Below the pieces are notes generated by a model that was not told the origin of the DNA, ran no database searches, and worked only from the letters and a program-made list of their open reading frames with translations. DNA of 64,000 nt from Melampsora larici-populina 98AG31 (taxonomy: Eukaryota > Basidiomycota > Pucciniomycetes > Pucciniales > Melampsoraceae): contig NW_006768775.1 of NCBI RefSeq assembly GCF_000204055.1, positions 1,302,483-1,366,482 of the forward strand, in the 5' to 3' direction. The translations under genes and the position numbers were made by a program. Shown here piece by piece: positions 33,795 to 45,740 of the stretch (position 1 is its first letter; the number at the start of each line of letters is the position of its first letter).

Positions 33795-35669
33795 TTAGTC
33801 TCTTAATAACAAACCTACCAGATCCCGAGGTAAGTTTATCCTGACTTCTTTGTTGAGATCTTTGTTTGTTTCTAAGCCTCTTGAAAGTTTATCGGCTTTG
33901 TTCTGACCGGATGATACCCGTCTAGCGACAATCAAACAATTCAAACGAGTGAGTACTTTTTGAATTGATTTCCACTCTTCATTAACTAATCGATGTTTTG
34001 ATTTGTATTGCAATATTACTGATTCAGTCGTGGTGTTATTGGTATAGACTACAAACGTCTGATTCGTGGTCGTCATAAGCTGTTCTATCATTAGTAAGCC
34101 GATTCTTACAGCTACTGTCTCCAGCCATGCTATGTCTCGTTTCTGACTTCCCGGTGATATGTCTTTACTTTTCCAACTGTCAACCAGTTTGAAACTTGTC
34201 CACCTGTCACCTATCAAAACCCCGACACCATATCCCGTACTTGCGTCGCCTACCCACCCGATCTCAGATGGATCGACTTCCGCCTTGAATGTCAACCTGT
34301 CAAATCTTTCTAAACTCTGCAACCATTCTTTTAATTTGTCTTTCACACCTTCTGGCACTTCTCTCAAAGCACTATGGTTGTACCAGGACTTATCCCACCA
34401 ATATAAGTTCCACAAATAACATTGCATCATAGGTAAGATATAAACCAAGTGGCTTAGCTGACCGACAATCTTTTCTACCTCTTTCTTCGAGCATTTTCTT
34501 GTTGGTGCAAGTAAGTCTTTAATTTTTCTAATCCTTTCTTCTAACTTCTCTGTCGGTAACCTGACTGACTTGTCTTCACCATTCCAAATAAATCCTAAAT
34601 ATTTCTGTTCCACATTCCAGTCCGCAAACTTTTCATCATTTGACTGAACGCCTAAATTATTGCTGACTTGTATTACATCCTTCATATCAAGTAAGTCTCC
34701 TTCAAATTTCACAAACATGTTATCATCTACCCACCAAAAGATTTCCTTGACATTAAGAATTGATTTAATGATGTCTCTCCACGCATCAGCCAACCATCCG
34801 AATGTTCTGCATCCTGCCACGCCCCCAAAGGGTATCCGTGTATCTATCCAGATATAGCCATTGAAATCTTTGATAGTTAAGTATCTCCATTGATAACATG
34901 GTGTTGAGCCTTGCCTATAAGCCTTCTTCCAGTCTACGATTGCTAATAAGATCTTATTTCCTATGTTTAGAATAAAATACTTGGCCACCTTATTAAAATC
35001 ATCCCAAGTTGTCTCAAAATCCTTTTTATCTACGAAGGAATTGACAGAAGGAATATCTTCACCTTTTTCACCATAATTTGCTGTCTTTATCCATTTAATA
35101 GCTGCATCAGTTCGTAACATTTCCTCTTCATCATCTGATTCTGAGTCTTGGTCCCCATCTGAATCAACTTTTCTCTTTTTCGTTTGTATGATTTTCGACC
35201 GAGGATAAGAAAGATCATTTATCATGCGTAGTGACCCGTCATTGTTAGTCACACTACCCATAGGGTTGGACCTAAAGAAACCAAGCCTTTGATGTACTTC
35301 TTCGTGAGTGAATGGTCCATAAATTCTACCCAGTTTCCGTTCTTTACATAAATTCTTCATTATCTTGTCCTTCACTGCCAGTGCTGATTTATGATTATCT
35401 GGTGTAAACCACCTTTCTTCTTTCCAGATATGATGCGGAATCCCTTGATCAAAGCCCTTCATTAAGCCTGACCACACCTTCTTCCATTTCTCCGTAAGTC
35501 CACACTCTTCAAGAAGCACTCGCCATTCTTCAAGATGCATATCATTCTTTGCCTCCGTAGGCCAATTTTCTGGTGATCTAGGCGCGTCGACTATGTATTC
35601 TTCGTCTCTCTCTCGTTCCATCGATTTTTCTTTACTGTTGTGGCTCAAATTTTGGCTACTTTCATTCAC
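33795..35669 (-). CDS. Reverse transcriptase-RNase H of the retrotransposon
   Basis: A 624-codon open frame starting at 35669 (MNESSQNLSHNSKEK). RT motifs: GSVTNNDGSLRMINDLSYPR, LLAIVDWKKAYRQ (motif A Asp), IPFGGVAGCRTFGWLAD, and FWWVDDNMFVK (the two Asp of motif C). The connection domain and RNase H follow: EIGWVGDASTGYGVGV (first Asp), IAWLETVAVRIGLL (Glu), FVVYTNNTTTESVIL and GQNKADKLSRGLE (last Asp). At the third RNase H position one expects Asp (TDN); here it is Asn (TNN), so RNase H may be weakened. The stop codon TAA at 33797-33795 is exactly the target duplication of the inserted CACTA element. The type is DIRS/Ngaro-like rather than Gypsy or Copia. Confidence 0.88.
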   Translation of the reverse strand: MNESSQNLSHNSKEKSMERERDEEYIVDAPRSPENWPTEAKNDMHLEEWRVLLEECGLTEKWKKVWSGLMKGFDQGIPHHIWKEERWFTPDNHKSALAVKDKIMKNLCKERKLGRIYGPFTHEEVHQRLGFFRSNPMGSVTNNDGSLRMINDLSYPRSKIIQTKKRKVDSDGDQDSESDDEEEMLRTDAAIKWIKTANYGEKGEDIPSVNSFVDKKDFETTWDDFNKVAKYFILNIGNKILLAIVDWKKAYRQGSTPCYQWRYLTIKDFNGYIWIDTRIPFGGVAGCRTFGWLADAWRDIIKSILNVKEIFWWVDDNMFVKFEGDLLDMKDVIQVSNNLGVQSNDEKFADWNVEQKYLGFIWNGEDKSVRLPTEKLEERIRKIKDLLAPTRKCSKKEVEKIVGQLSHLVYILPMMQCYLWNLYWWDKSWYNHSALREVPEGVKDKLKEWLQSLERFDRLTFKAEVDPSEIGWVGDASTGYGVGVLIGDRWTSFKLVDSWKSKDISPGSQKRDIAWLETVAVRIGLLMIEQLMTTTNQTFVVYTNNTTTESVILQYKSKHRLVNEEWKSIQKVLTRLNCLIVARRVSSGQNKADKLSRGLETNKDLNKEVRINLPRDLVGLLLRD

Positions 35670-35919
35670 CGTTTTATTACTGCAAAGAACACATCACAAG
35701 GAAGAAGAGAAAAACAACAAAACGACCAAAAGAAAACAACTCAATTAGTTAAGTGATCTAAATGTATCACAACATAGGTTAACAATCTGTCACTTAAACG
35801 ATTCGGAGGGTAAGATAGATTTTTTTTTTTTTTTGGTTAAGATATTATCAAGATAATTATAAAGATTTGTGACAAGGTTGGGGTGTTTTCATTTTTCTCT
35901 CAGTCTTGTTTTCAACAAC

Positions 35920-38369
35920 TCACGTCAAACTAGAAGCTACACCTCCTACATTACTCTCTGCATTCTTAGCAGCCGATTCAGTTGCTGCCTTATCAAAGCT
36001 TCCAGGTCCTATTGCTGGATGCATACCTCCACCTCGGCCACCTCTCGCGCCACGACCTGTACCTCCTCTTCCTATTCCTCTACCACTACCACCACCTCTA
36101 ATGTTGCTAGCGTTGAAAGTCGGTTGATTGTTATGGAAGGGTTGACTATTGTAAAAAGGCTGAGTGGTATAGGAATTGCTTGAGTAGTCGGTGTTGTTCA
36201 CGTATGGTGCAGGGGTGTAAGGATTAGGACGTGAGTAGAATGGATTGAACTTCGTTCCTTTATAACGCACTGTTTTTCCATTCGCTAAAACTGGCAGAGA
36301 GTTACGGCCTGCCTGACTAATTACTTGATTAACTGGTTGATTGTTAGATGCAGATAAATTTCTTCCAGTTAACATTTCTGCCTGAGTATCAATGAGGGCA
36401 CTGTTGGAGTCCCATGAGGCATGTGAAGGGTAAGTCTCTCCATTTATAGGACTTATATGTTGCATCATCACATTACCAAAGGCGTAGGGATTATCGGTGT
36501 AATTGTAGTCGTTGAAGTGCTTCGCATCCTCTTTTGCTCTTTCCGCCAGCTCCACATTCAACATGCCTACATCCGCCATTGACCCATCTAATAACCTATT
36601 TTCCCACACATTACGTCTATGGGCGATATCATAACGCATCGCCGGAGTCCATTTACCATAACATTTAATTTGAATTTGAAGGACGTTTTCTTTATGAGCT
36701 CTTAATCGTGGTGCAATAGGTGAGTCTTTCTGACTATCTAAAATATCATATTTCTCTTCTTGATATTTGATCATTAAATTGAATCTGGTTGACCATTCAT
36801 TTGATGTCAATCTATATTCGTTTACGTAAGGTAAACCGACATATGAAATAACATTAGTAGAGCAGCTAGTTTTGGTCGATCTGGTCTTCATGAATAAGGC
36901 ATCTTGCATAATCCAAGTAGGGTCAAAAACCGAAACTGGCATGTGAATGTTTTTATTAATCATTATGTCATGAAAATACTGAGATAAACCTGTCATGTTA
37001 TTCAAAGGTAAACTTCCTATGGTCATTTTGGTATTAGTTTCGATTTTTGTCTTTGACTTTTCTTTAACAGTTTCGGTTTGTGATTCAACTTCTTTCTTTT
37101 TCTCTTTAAATGTGAAGTTCATCAGGCCGATATCTCTAGGTTCAGTACCTTCGCTTTCACACCAAAACTGGTATTCTTCTCGAAACACTCTGTACTGATT
37201 GCTAATAAATAAACAGTGTTTGCTTTTATCAGAATCTGTGCGGTCTTTATTTTACTTAGTGGATACTTTCTCTTACATCATATCTCGATCAAGAGCTTCT
37301 TTAATGTTATACAACCACTTCGCATGACCGTGTTCTATTTGGACCGGTTCAGCCATATTCTCTACATCTGGACCTAATAAAAATTGTGATTCACAAAAGC
37401 ATAAAAGCAGGGCTATTGGTAAGTTTTCTTGTCTTTTCCTCGTTCTTTTTTTTATTTTTTTTTTGGAGGTGTCAATCAAGACGATATTCCTCTTGTTTAA
37501 TTTCTAATTCTTTTTCTTTATTGGAGACATCAAATTTTTTTTTTCTTTGATTCTCTTGTTCAGATTATATTTCATTCAGGTCTTGAATTTTGCCTGCATC
37601 ATCAAGCCACTCTAGGACTATTTGGATAATTTTCAGGCCACACTGGGGAGTTCGGATTGTTTTCAGGCCACACTGGGAATTGCAGGAATATTTATCGGCC
37701 ACTCTGGGAATCTTAGGAATGCTTATTGGCCACTCTGGGGATTTTAGGGATGTTTATCGGCCACTCTGGGAAATTTTAGGAATTATTAATTGTCCACTTC
37801 AGGGAGTAAGTCGTTATTCATCGGTTACTCTGTTATTGTTATATTTTATTTATATAACTTCTATCATCTCACGATGATTAGTAACAATAAGAAATTGGAT
37901 ATGTTGGAACGATTATGAAAAATGAAACGATTGAGAATTTTAAAGAAAATGGAAGACGAATTGATTGGGAAAATTGTAAAGGAAAGTGTAATATGAAGAA
38001 AGGAGAAGAATTTCTTGGTATCACGTCTCCTAAGAACAAGAACTAACCTATCCCTGTAATGTTCCCAATTCTGCCAGCTCTATCTTCTTCTCCAATTGAA
38101 TCTCTTGTTTCATTCGACTGGTTTCCCTCGTTATTATCTTCTCTTCCATGATCATTATCTCTCGTACCGCCGGTTGAGTTAACGTTTAAATGGTCAGTAT
38201 TACCATTCTCTTCTCCTTCTTTCGAATCACTGCCTTCTCCTTCTCCTTCAAGTACTGTAGTTAAGTTCTTGTTCTTCTTCCCTTTCCTAGTTCTAGGTTT
38301 ATTCGAGTCGGCTAGTGCTGGGGTGTTAGCTCGTGGAGGAAGATTTTCGGGGAGATTTGGAGTAGACAT
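35920..38369 (-). CDS. Gag-like structural protein of the retrotransposon (spliced)
   Basis: Three exons join in phase: 38369-38048, 37412-37277 and 37201-35920, about 578 residues. Exon 1 (MSTPNLPENLPPRANTP) is acidic and low-complexity. Exon 2 gives LLCFCESQFLLGPDVEN and AKWLYNIKEALDRDM, exon 3 INQYRVFREEYQFWCESEG, then a long Asn-rich domain and a C-terminal Arg/Gly-rich tail (RGGGSGRGIGRGGTGRG), which likely binds RNA in place of a zinc knuckle. The first intron (38047-37413) contains a tandem repeat array. Frame agreement at both junctions supports splicing. The assignment to Gag rests on its position upstream of RT, size and RGG tail, since Gag sequences diverge fast. Confidence 0.65.
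37600..37830. repeat. Tandem repeat of about 35 bases in the gag intron
   Basis: About six imperfect copies of a unit centred on TCGGCCACTCTGGGAAT(T/C)TTAGGAAT. GGCCACACTGGG or GGCCACTCTGGG recurs near 37636, 37665, 37698, 37727 and 37759, and a drifted TGTCCACTTCAGGG is at 37789. Confidence 0.85.
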
Positions 38370-38534
38370 CTTAAGTATAAACTGTTTCTGTTTTATTTAA
38401 TTCTTTTTAAATTTTCTTTCTATTAGTTTTTGTTGTAGAATGTTATCAATAGTTCGATTATTTGGTTTAAAATAGAGAATTATTTGTACTAAAAAGAAAA
38501 ATTTATGAAGAAATGCTGAGACTTTTCTTCTACC

Positions 38535-38758
38535 TTATTTGTTGTTGATGTTGTTTGATGATTCGAGTAAAGGAAACAAATTTGTTAAAGAGATGTAATA
38601 TTCTTTTCCTAAATTTGTTTCCGTTGGGGAAAATCGTTCCCCATTCTCTCTCGGTACCCACTCTCTCTTCGGGTACCGAGGGTACTCGAGTCATGTGCGC
38701 CCTGTTCCATCTCATGGAATTACACAGATGCCGTCGTGCCTTTGGGCATCTGTAGCAT
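38535..38758 (-). repeat. Split direct repeat A1 of the retrotransposon
   Basis: Marks the 5' end of the element on the minus strand. Near-identical to 30104-30330; differences include CTTCGGGTACC here against CTTTGGGTACC there. Confidence 0.85.
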
Positions 38759-41700
38759 GCATTGGCATTTTATAACTTGAATCTCCCAATTGTGGTCAAA
38801 CTTACCCTTCTTTTATGAGTCTCCCATACAGTTGGGTCAGACAAAGCGTGCCACCCCCCCCTATTTGGCATTTCACGGCGCTACCCTGTCATGTGCGACG
38901 CACCCACTTCTCAAATATTGCTATAATATGGACATGGTGACTTTTGTACTCCAAGTTTACCTTTCATTGAAACCAAATTGGTCTGGTTTCTCCTCAAATC
39001 TATCACTATACAGTAAGATTTATTGTTGTACTTTTTCTGTTGTAAATTTTCTCCACTCGTCACATGCCTTTAGAATCAAAAGGTTGAAATGTGTAAGGAT
39101 AATTCAAATATGCCCTTATCTATTCAAAGTGTGAAGCAATATTTATACATGTAGAAAGAATGAACAGCCATGATCATGATCAAAAAAGAGGTCTCATTTT
39201 ATATCTTCATCTTAATTCTGGGACTTGTGGCAGACAATTTTTTACTTGTCTGGCTTGGTTTGAAGCATGTCATTAAAACATTCATATCACTCGCAGGCTT
39301 TGAACAATGAGCATTCTGGTTCAAGTTTCCCTAACCCCCTTTGATAGGTGAGTAGGTAATGAGATTGAACAAAATAAACCATTATCCTTATTTTGAGACA
39401 CACAGGTGTGTGACATTGAAGCAGATGAACCTTGCTGTGGAGACAATCTTGTAGCTCTCAATATTCCTAGACCAGCATTGGAAGCAAGGGTTCAAGTGAT
39501 GTTTTTTGTGCGTATGGCGTACATAATGAATTGTTCAGAGAGCTATTATAATATTGTTTGAACATCAGAAGATAGGAAGAACTTGGGTTGACCAAAAAAA
39601 GGTGAGTGCAAGGCTCCATATGTACGTAAAATTCTTGGGGTTTCAAGAGATCAAACTGTCCGCCAAAAGAGATCATGCAGAGCAAAAAGCAGTTGGATGA
39701 TTGTGGTTCCAACCTTCAATGTGACCTGTCAACATTTACGGCTTGTTTTGAATCACAACAGATAGGTTGTATTTGGATATGCCAAAGCGTGCCAAAATAT
39801 AGCAAAATAGGAATCCAAACTTGTTCTACCATCCAGAAATAAATGGCCAAGGATCGGAAGATCACGGTCTGTGTCTTTTAAGTCTCTGATGTGGCCTGTT
39901 CATGCGGAAGTCTATGGACACGTAGCTGTTGTGGAAAATGTACAAAGGGTGCCTCAAGGACTATTTAAACAGGTGTTGATGAGTGACAAACTTGTTGTCC
40001 CCTCATCCTCATCAGCTCTTGGTCATTCTAAAATTTCCATATTTTTGTTGACATCAATCCTAAGAAGTTGTAGCCTTTCTGCTTCTTTGTGAGAAGTAGA
40101 CACATCTAGTTTGTAATTTATCTTAGTTCATCATTTGTCTCAATCATGAAATATCCCAAAATCAACCTTGGTTCTTTCTTAGAGCCTCTGCCATTGAGAT
40201 AAATACTAATCACATTCTGTTGCCCTTTGATCTATAGCCCAAGATATAGGATTCCAGGTTTTGTGTGTTTGGAGCTTCCTTGCACAGCTTTTTCCCAGTT
40301 AAGGTTGCCACAAACTGACTTGAGGACATTACCACAGAAAGTCCGTCCTCACCCAAAAGCCAAACATGTTGAACATAGTACATCACTTCCCAAAAACCAT
40401 AGACTTGATCTGTAAGTTTATAAAATCTCTCTCATCTGTGGTTCAACAGGATTTCATCTTATCACATCAAATTTAGTCAGCTGATGAGTGATTAGTAGTC
40501 CGTTTTGTAAAATGATGCCTTTGAAGAGTGTGTCTGTCTTCAGGATTCTCAGTATCATCTTTGCTTCCGCGACTTTGGCATTTGCAGACTTTTCATGGGT
40601 AATGGAGTCCGGTATCAATGTTTCCAACATGCTTGGTACAGACTGAAATGAGTGTGGAGATAGACTAGAGGTCCCATTACAAAGCACCAAGGTGCCATGT
40701 AGGTTGGATGTCACTTGCCGTTGTGGTGACAATGTACAAAAATGTTGTGAGAGGTTCACCCCAAAGACCATGTTCTGCAGCAATCCAGAATGTGTTGCGC
40801 AATTCATAGCTAGATGTGAAGAAGTACACCTAATATCTTGCCAGGAGGCCCATGGTTGGCCATCAAATGCAGCTGGACCATCACTGAAACCAGCACCACC
40901 AAAAACAGGAAAATAAGTTGTGAAATCATGAAGGATCCTTAACTTTACAAATTCACCATCAAAATAAACTGTCTATTTATTCTCCTGTAGTTTGAAATCA
41001 AGACTCGTCAATCTCATTATGTTTTGCTTTCTAAAGTTATGTCAAATATCAGGATGTCAAGCATAAGGGAATGAATAGCCCTGCAGGAAAATGGTTGAAA
41101 TATATTGTAAGAAGCCTTCTTTGTGCATGAAAATATGTTTTGATAGTGTCTATAAGTCATGTGAATTCCCTGGTGTGACCCGTTCTGAGGGATTTTGTCA
41201 GAAAGGGCATAAGCCACCTCAGTGGCATATCACCTTTCTTACAATAAACTCATTACATATAAAAACCTATTAATGAATTACATGTAGTACTAGTAATGAG
41301 AAAAAGAAATCATGTGATACTTCAGTACATACAGATAAACACTTGTAACTATCAATCACATGTACAGTGTGCACGCTATCCATTTCTATCTTATTTCATA
41401 TTCAGTTATTCTTTTTCTCTTTCTGCATGGTATTCAATAAAGATACACATCATTGAACAAATATATTACACGTGGATCAAAGTGAAAGATGATCCTACAT
41501 GATTTGTTTGGTGTTAATCTTTCTAATAACCCCATGTAGCCTTAGTTCAAGCAATCACGTTGAACTGGGATCCCGACTTAGTAGCTGTTCATCTAAAATA
41601 GATCTTCTTGGCAGGTGCCAAGGCAGGATGTCTAGGTTTCACGTGCTAAACAGATAGGTTATAATTGAATACCTCACAAGGGTGATTCAGGATTATATGG

Positions 41701-43380
41701 TTACACATGCTAAATTAGATATTACATATGTACACCATGTAGTGGCTCTTTATTGCCAAACTGTTTACAGGAGGTGTAATCAGACCCTGGCTTGCAAGCC
41801 AATCCCAATCTGTTTGGCCCCAAGTACAACAAGTGTTTTGCACACAGGTTGAGCACATACATCCTGACAACCACTTGGTCGACAGATTGGCACCATTTAC
41901 CTCAAATTAGTTCCACCTCCACGTTGAACTCCAATAGTTCCATAATATTTGAATTAAACCCGTGTTCACACGGTGCTCCAATGTCTAATACATGATGACA
42001 GTGCTACCTTCCCTTTGAATCAAATGACAAAGACAGCTCCCTCTCTTCAAGGAAGAAATGGTGTTGGTCATCTTCAAACAAGTTCATCCAATTGTTGCAT
42101 GTTGATTATAAGTGCCTAATGATTATAATTGGGTGGTAATGAATATGAATCAACCCAATATCTACCGGCATGTAGTTCATTTGATTAAATTGGATCCTCT
42201 TTGTCTGACTGACAACAAGTTTTTCTCCAGGCTTCATAGTGGATGACCAAGGATCTGGTGTGGTACAGGCATATTTATCCTGTTCCAGTATCCACCCAAT
42301 TCAGTGGAGTTCTATCCACTGTCATTGCCAAAACATATCTCATACTCACAATCTCAAGCAAATGTTGGCCCACCAAACAAGGGCAAGGTTGAGGTCCCTC
42401 AGCCCTGCCAGCCACAATGCAAAAGTCCTTTGATGAATCATGTCAAACACCCTTTGATATCTACTGCACTGGGTCACTCAGAAAACAACAATGACAATCT
42501 TGATGAGCAACAACGGACCATTGTCAAAGTATGGTCAGTGAGCCATTACCAAGTCTTTGATCACCCAGAGCTCATTTTTAACTTCCCAGACAACAATATT
42601 GGACACATAAATTTTAATTCTGATGATGCTGAGAGTGACAAAAATAGTGTTTCCTCACCTTGTGACTTTGGGGACCCAGCTTAAATTGGGATTGATGTTG
42701 ACAACCATACAAACTGGGCCCCACTCACAAGTTTGTGATTCAGTTCTCTCAACCTTTGTGTTTTATTGATCCAAGTATGATTGACTCTGTTTATTATTGT
42801 TATATCCAGAGATGTGTTGGCTTATGTTGGCTTTACCGGAACCCAAATGTCCAGGCTTGATTCCAAAAGGGTCAGATTTGTTGAAGTGTGCAATCGACGT
42901 AAGAAGAAGCAGTTACAATTAATATGAAAGTTGGATATACAAAGAAAGACAAATATGAAAATCATTAGCGAACAAAAGGAGACTTACGCTATTAACAAAT
43001 TGCCCCAATGTGTTGTAAAGAATTGATTACTTATAAGCCTCTTCTCCTCACTCGACTTACTTCTCTATTCCCCATCTTTGGGAAGAGAATAAGTTGATTT
43101 CTACCTTTTTGTCAATTACATCCAGCTTTATAATTGATGCCTTATTTCAACTTGTTTTTTTCTTTTCAATAACATCTTTTATCTTATCTCGTAGAACCAA
43201 AGATCAGTTATCTATTAGTGATAACTTATAACTAACATCAGTCTGAACCGCTAATAGGTATTCCTTGTTCTTGTATAATTATCTTTTGTCTCATTTCTGA
43301 TTAGACTATTGTTGTTGTTAGGTCAGCACTTTTATCGTTGAGTATCTTGTAGGAGGTTGTGCTCATTAGCGCTTTAGTGC
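38759..43380. other. Degenerate repeat DNA, no intact gene
   Basis: About 4.6 kb with only broken short frames. A frame at about 42304-42684 (SPLMNHVKHPLISTALGHSE, then an acidic run DDAESDKNSVSSPCDFGD) looks like a relic of the N-terminal part of the Plavaka-type protein whose core follows. I cannot define the element's ends. Confidence 0.4.
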
Positions 43381-45110
43381 ATGCTATTAGAACCCCTGTT
43401 CAAAGACTTCCATTCATTCTCAAGATTGTTCATTGCACTCTTACATGTCAAACTTCCTGGATACAACTCTCTTTGGGCTTTTGGCAAAGAGTTAAAAAAT
43501 CAAGATTGCTTTGACATTGCTGAGACTGTCACACCACTTGGTAGACCCTGCTTTACTCTCAAGGTGAAGCAAATTTTGTCACAAGTAATCACTCTATCAA
43601 TGTCAGCTCATTAGTGAAATGGCCAACCAGTTATCTATCATGTAGGAAATCAGCAACCCATATGTCACTGAATTCCTGGAATTTGTGCCTGAATTGCTCA
43701 CATAAACCTCAAGAATTACTTGCCTTGCTCAGTCAAAGAGAAGGAGAGAGGAACTGAACAGGGATTTAAGGGTACAGATGGTTGCTCTACCACATCAGCA
43801 TTTCTGTATTGTTGAACCCGTCCAGCTGAAGTCCAAGGCAATGTTGATTCAAGAGTTTTCTATCAACAGGGCACAGACATGTTTGCAAGATGTGTTGCTG
43901 CCTACCAGTCTTACAAATCCATTCCAGACGGCACAGCCCAAATTTGTCTGTCTTGTTAATCTGTTACCAATTCAACTCTCCTTAATTGAAATCAATAAGT
44001 GTTCAGGAATTTTGGAGGGTTTTTGATTCAATAAAAGTACGCCAAGATGTTCTTTTGAAGGATTTTTGCAGAAATTCAATGTATGAAGATGTAGATGGAG
44101 GAAGTTTTATAAGCTTGCCATTTCATAATCCATGGCATAAAAAGGCAGCCAGTAAGCAGATTTTTCACATGCTCTTGTTGTTGTATTGCGACTATCTTTC
44201 CAGGAATGAATCTACTAGGTGGAATAAAAAACATTGTATCTTATTTCACACTGGCTGGTTTGCCTCCTAATTTATCAAATCAGGAGTATAATTGTCATTT
44301 CTTGACTACCTCAAATACTGTAAGATGTTACACACTTACTAGTACAAAATTCACATACATGACAGGTGGGCAGGTTTACTCAGTAGATGAGGAGTTACTT
44401 GTTATGATCTCTTTCCCGATCTATTCTTTGTAAATGTTGTTATCAGTGGTCCTTTCATTGTATCAGGTTGTTCATGGACTGATGCTTTCATAAGCTAGGC
44501 CTAGCCTTTACACAATTATAGATTAGTTATAGATACTTCTGGTGTAGCCATTGTGTCTATTAGTGTTGTTCCCGACAGGAACTTGCAAATACTGCAGGTG
44601 CTCTGGAGCTGGCCAACCCTATAGTAGATGAACTTAAGTGAGTTGTGTTTGTGTGTGTTGGCTTTGTTGTAATCTCATCATCCTTGATGTCATTACAGTG
44701 ATATAGTGAAAAATGGCTTTCTGGCTTATCGCCATAAAAATGATGTGTCAGTGCTCATAATGGTGGTTGTCCTGTGTCACTTAGGCAACTCTCCAATGCA
44801 TGCAGAGGTTACCAACACAATGAATCCAACAGTCTCTCTCACCCCTTGGAAAATCTGCCACCTGAGGGTGCAAACAGTTATGAAAAAAAAATATGTGAGC
44901 AATTTTGTTGGGGTTGACAAGATGGGACACAAGGTAATTCTTTCAAAATCAACATTCATTTTCTTTTCACTTTGGTTGATGCATATTTGTATGTTCAATA
45001 AGATGAAATATTGTAAACCCTTGTTGAAGAAGCTGTGGCAGAAAACTGGCCAGCACGAACAGTTTCTGACACTGTCTGGAAATGGCACAACATCCAAGTC
45101 TGTGTAAGAA
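43381..45110 (+). pseudogene. Plavaka-like (CACTA-related) transposase relic
   Basis: Pieces of one ancestral protein lie in order in different frames on the plus strand: NSMYEDVDGGSFISLPFHNP and HKKAASKQIFHM (about 44075-44175), RWNKKHCILFH overlapping NIVSYFTLAGLPPNLSNQEY (about 44215-44290), NCHFLTTSNT, then VVLCHLGNSPMHAEVTNTMN and LTPWKICHLRVQ (about 44770-44880). This order resembles Plavaka-family transposases of basidiomycetes (a catalytic region starting near LYCD, a YN-FxxTSN motif, then APVLC-GDxPxxAE and a Cys pair). Frameshifts and stops break it in many places, so it is an old dead copy. The family call is from remembered motifs and needs a profile search. Confidence 0.6.
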
Positions 45111-45159
45111 CTGTCAGAAATGGATCAAACAATGGGACTTGAAACAACAAGCACTGCAA

Positions 45160-45670
45160 ACATTATTCGGCTTCCCCAAGTGGGCAGGAAAAAATGATTG
45201 GGAGTATGATTTGTCATAAAATGATCTATCACTCCACACCTAAGCCAGAACACACACACTACATATGTGCAACAGGCTCAGTGAATAGGTGGTTATCATG
45301 TACATACAGTTCTGCTCAGTTATCTGCTCATCAGCGTAAGTTATTCATATGTAATACATGCTGTAACTTTTTTCAGATTGACAAAAGTATTCAAAAGATT
45401 GACTACATACACCCACCCAGTGTTTTGGTGTGATCTCATCAACTCAACTGCATGTAACACCCTTTCTGTTACTATGAAACAGCTTCAGTAATATTGCCTG
45501 AGCAGCTACAGAATTCTATGTAGTGAATTTTTGCAACAATTTTTTCAAGGTCAAAAAAGTTTCATGTGGTATAACATGTGATTTATTCATTCTGATGGGC
45601 AAAAAACTGAGCAGACCTGTATGTACATGATAGATAACTATCTATTTAGCTTGCTGCACATATGTAGTGT
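45160..45670. repeat. Direct repeat copy 1
   Basis: Diverged copy of 46130-46590. Shared landmarks: CCCCAAGTGGG, ACACTACATATGTGCA, CATATGTAATACATGCTGTAA, ACTACATACAC, GCAGACCTGTATGTACA. Confidence 0.75.
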
Positions 45671-45740
45671 GGGTGTTATGTCTCAGGTGTGCAGTATTGG
45701 ATCCTTTTATGACAAACTGTACTATTAATCATTTTCCTCT

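Larger units (their letters stand above)
29742..38758 (-). mobile_element. Tyrosine-recombinase retrotransposon (Ngaro/PAT-like) with split direct repeats
   Basis: Read on the minus strand the order is repeat A1 (38758-38535), gag, RT-RNase H, tyrosine recombinase, repeat B1 (30568-30331), repeat A2 (30330-30104), the N gap, repeat B2 (29976-29742). The pattern A1-internal-B1-A2-B2 is the split direct repeat known from Ngaro and PAT elements, and presence of a recombinase in place of an integrase agrees. No target duplication is visible, as expected for recombinase-driven insertion. Two miniature elements have landed inside (30787-31694 and 32979-33794). All three genes keep open frames. The gap of 100 N between A2 and B2 may hide more sequence. 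Confidence 0.8.

Noticed and set aside
37600..37830. CRISPR array
   Set aside because: The repeats are adjacent and imperfect, with no regular unique spacers, and lie in an intron of a eukaryotic retrotransposon.
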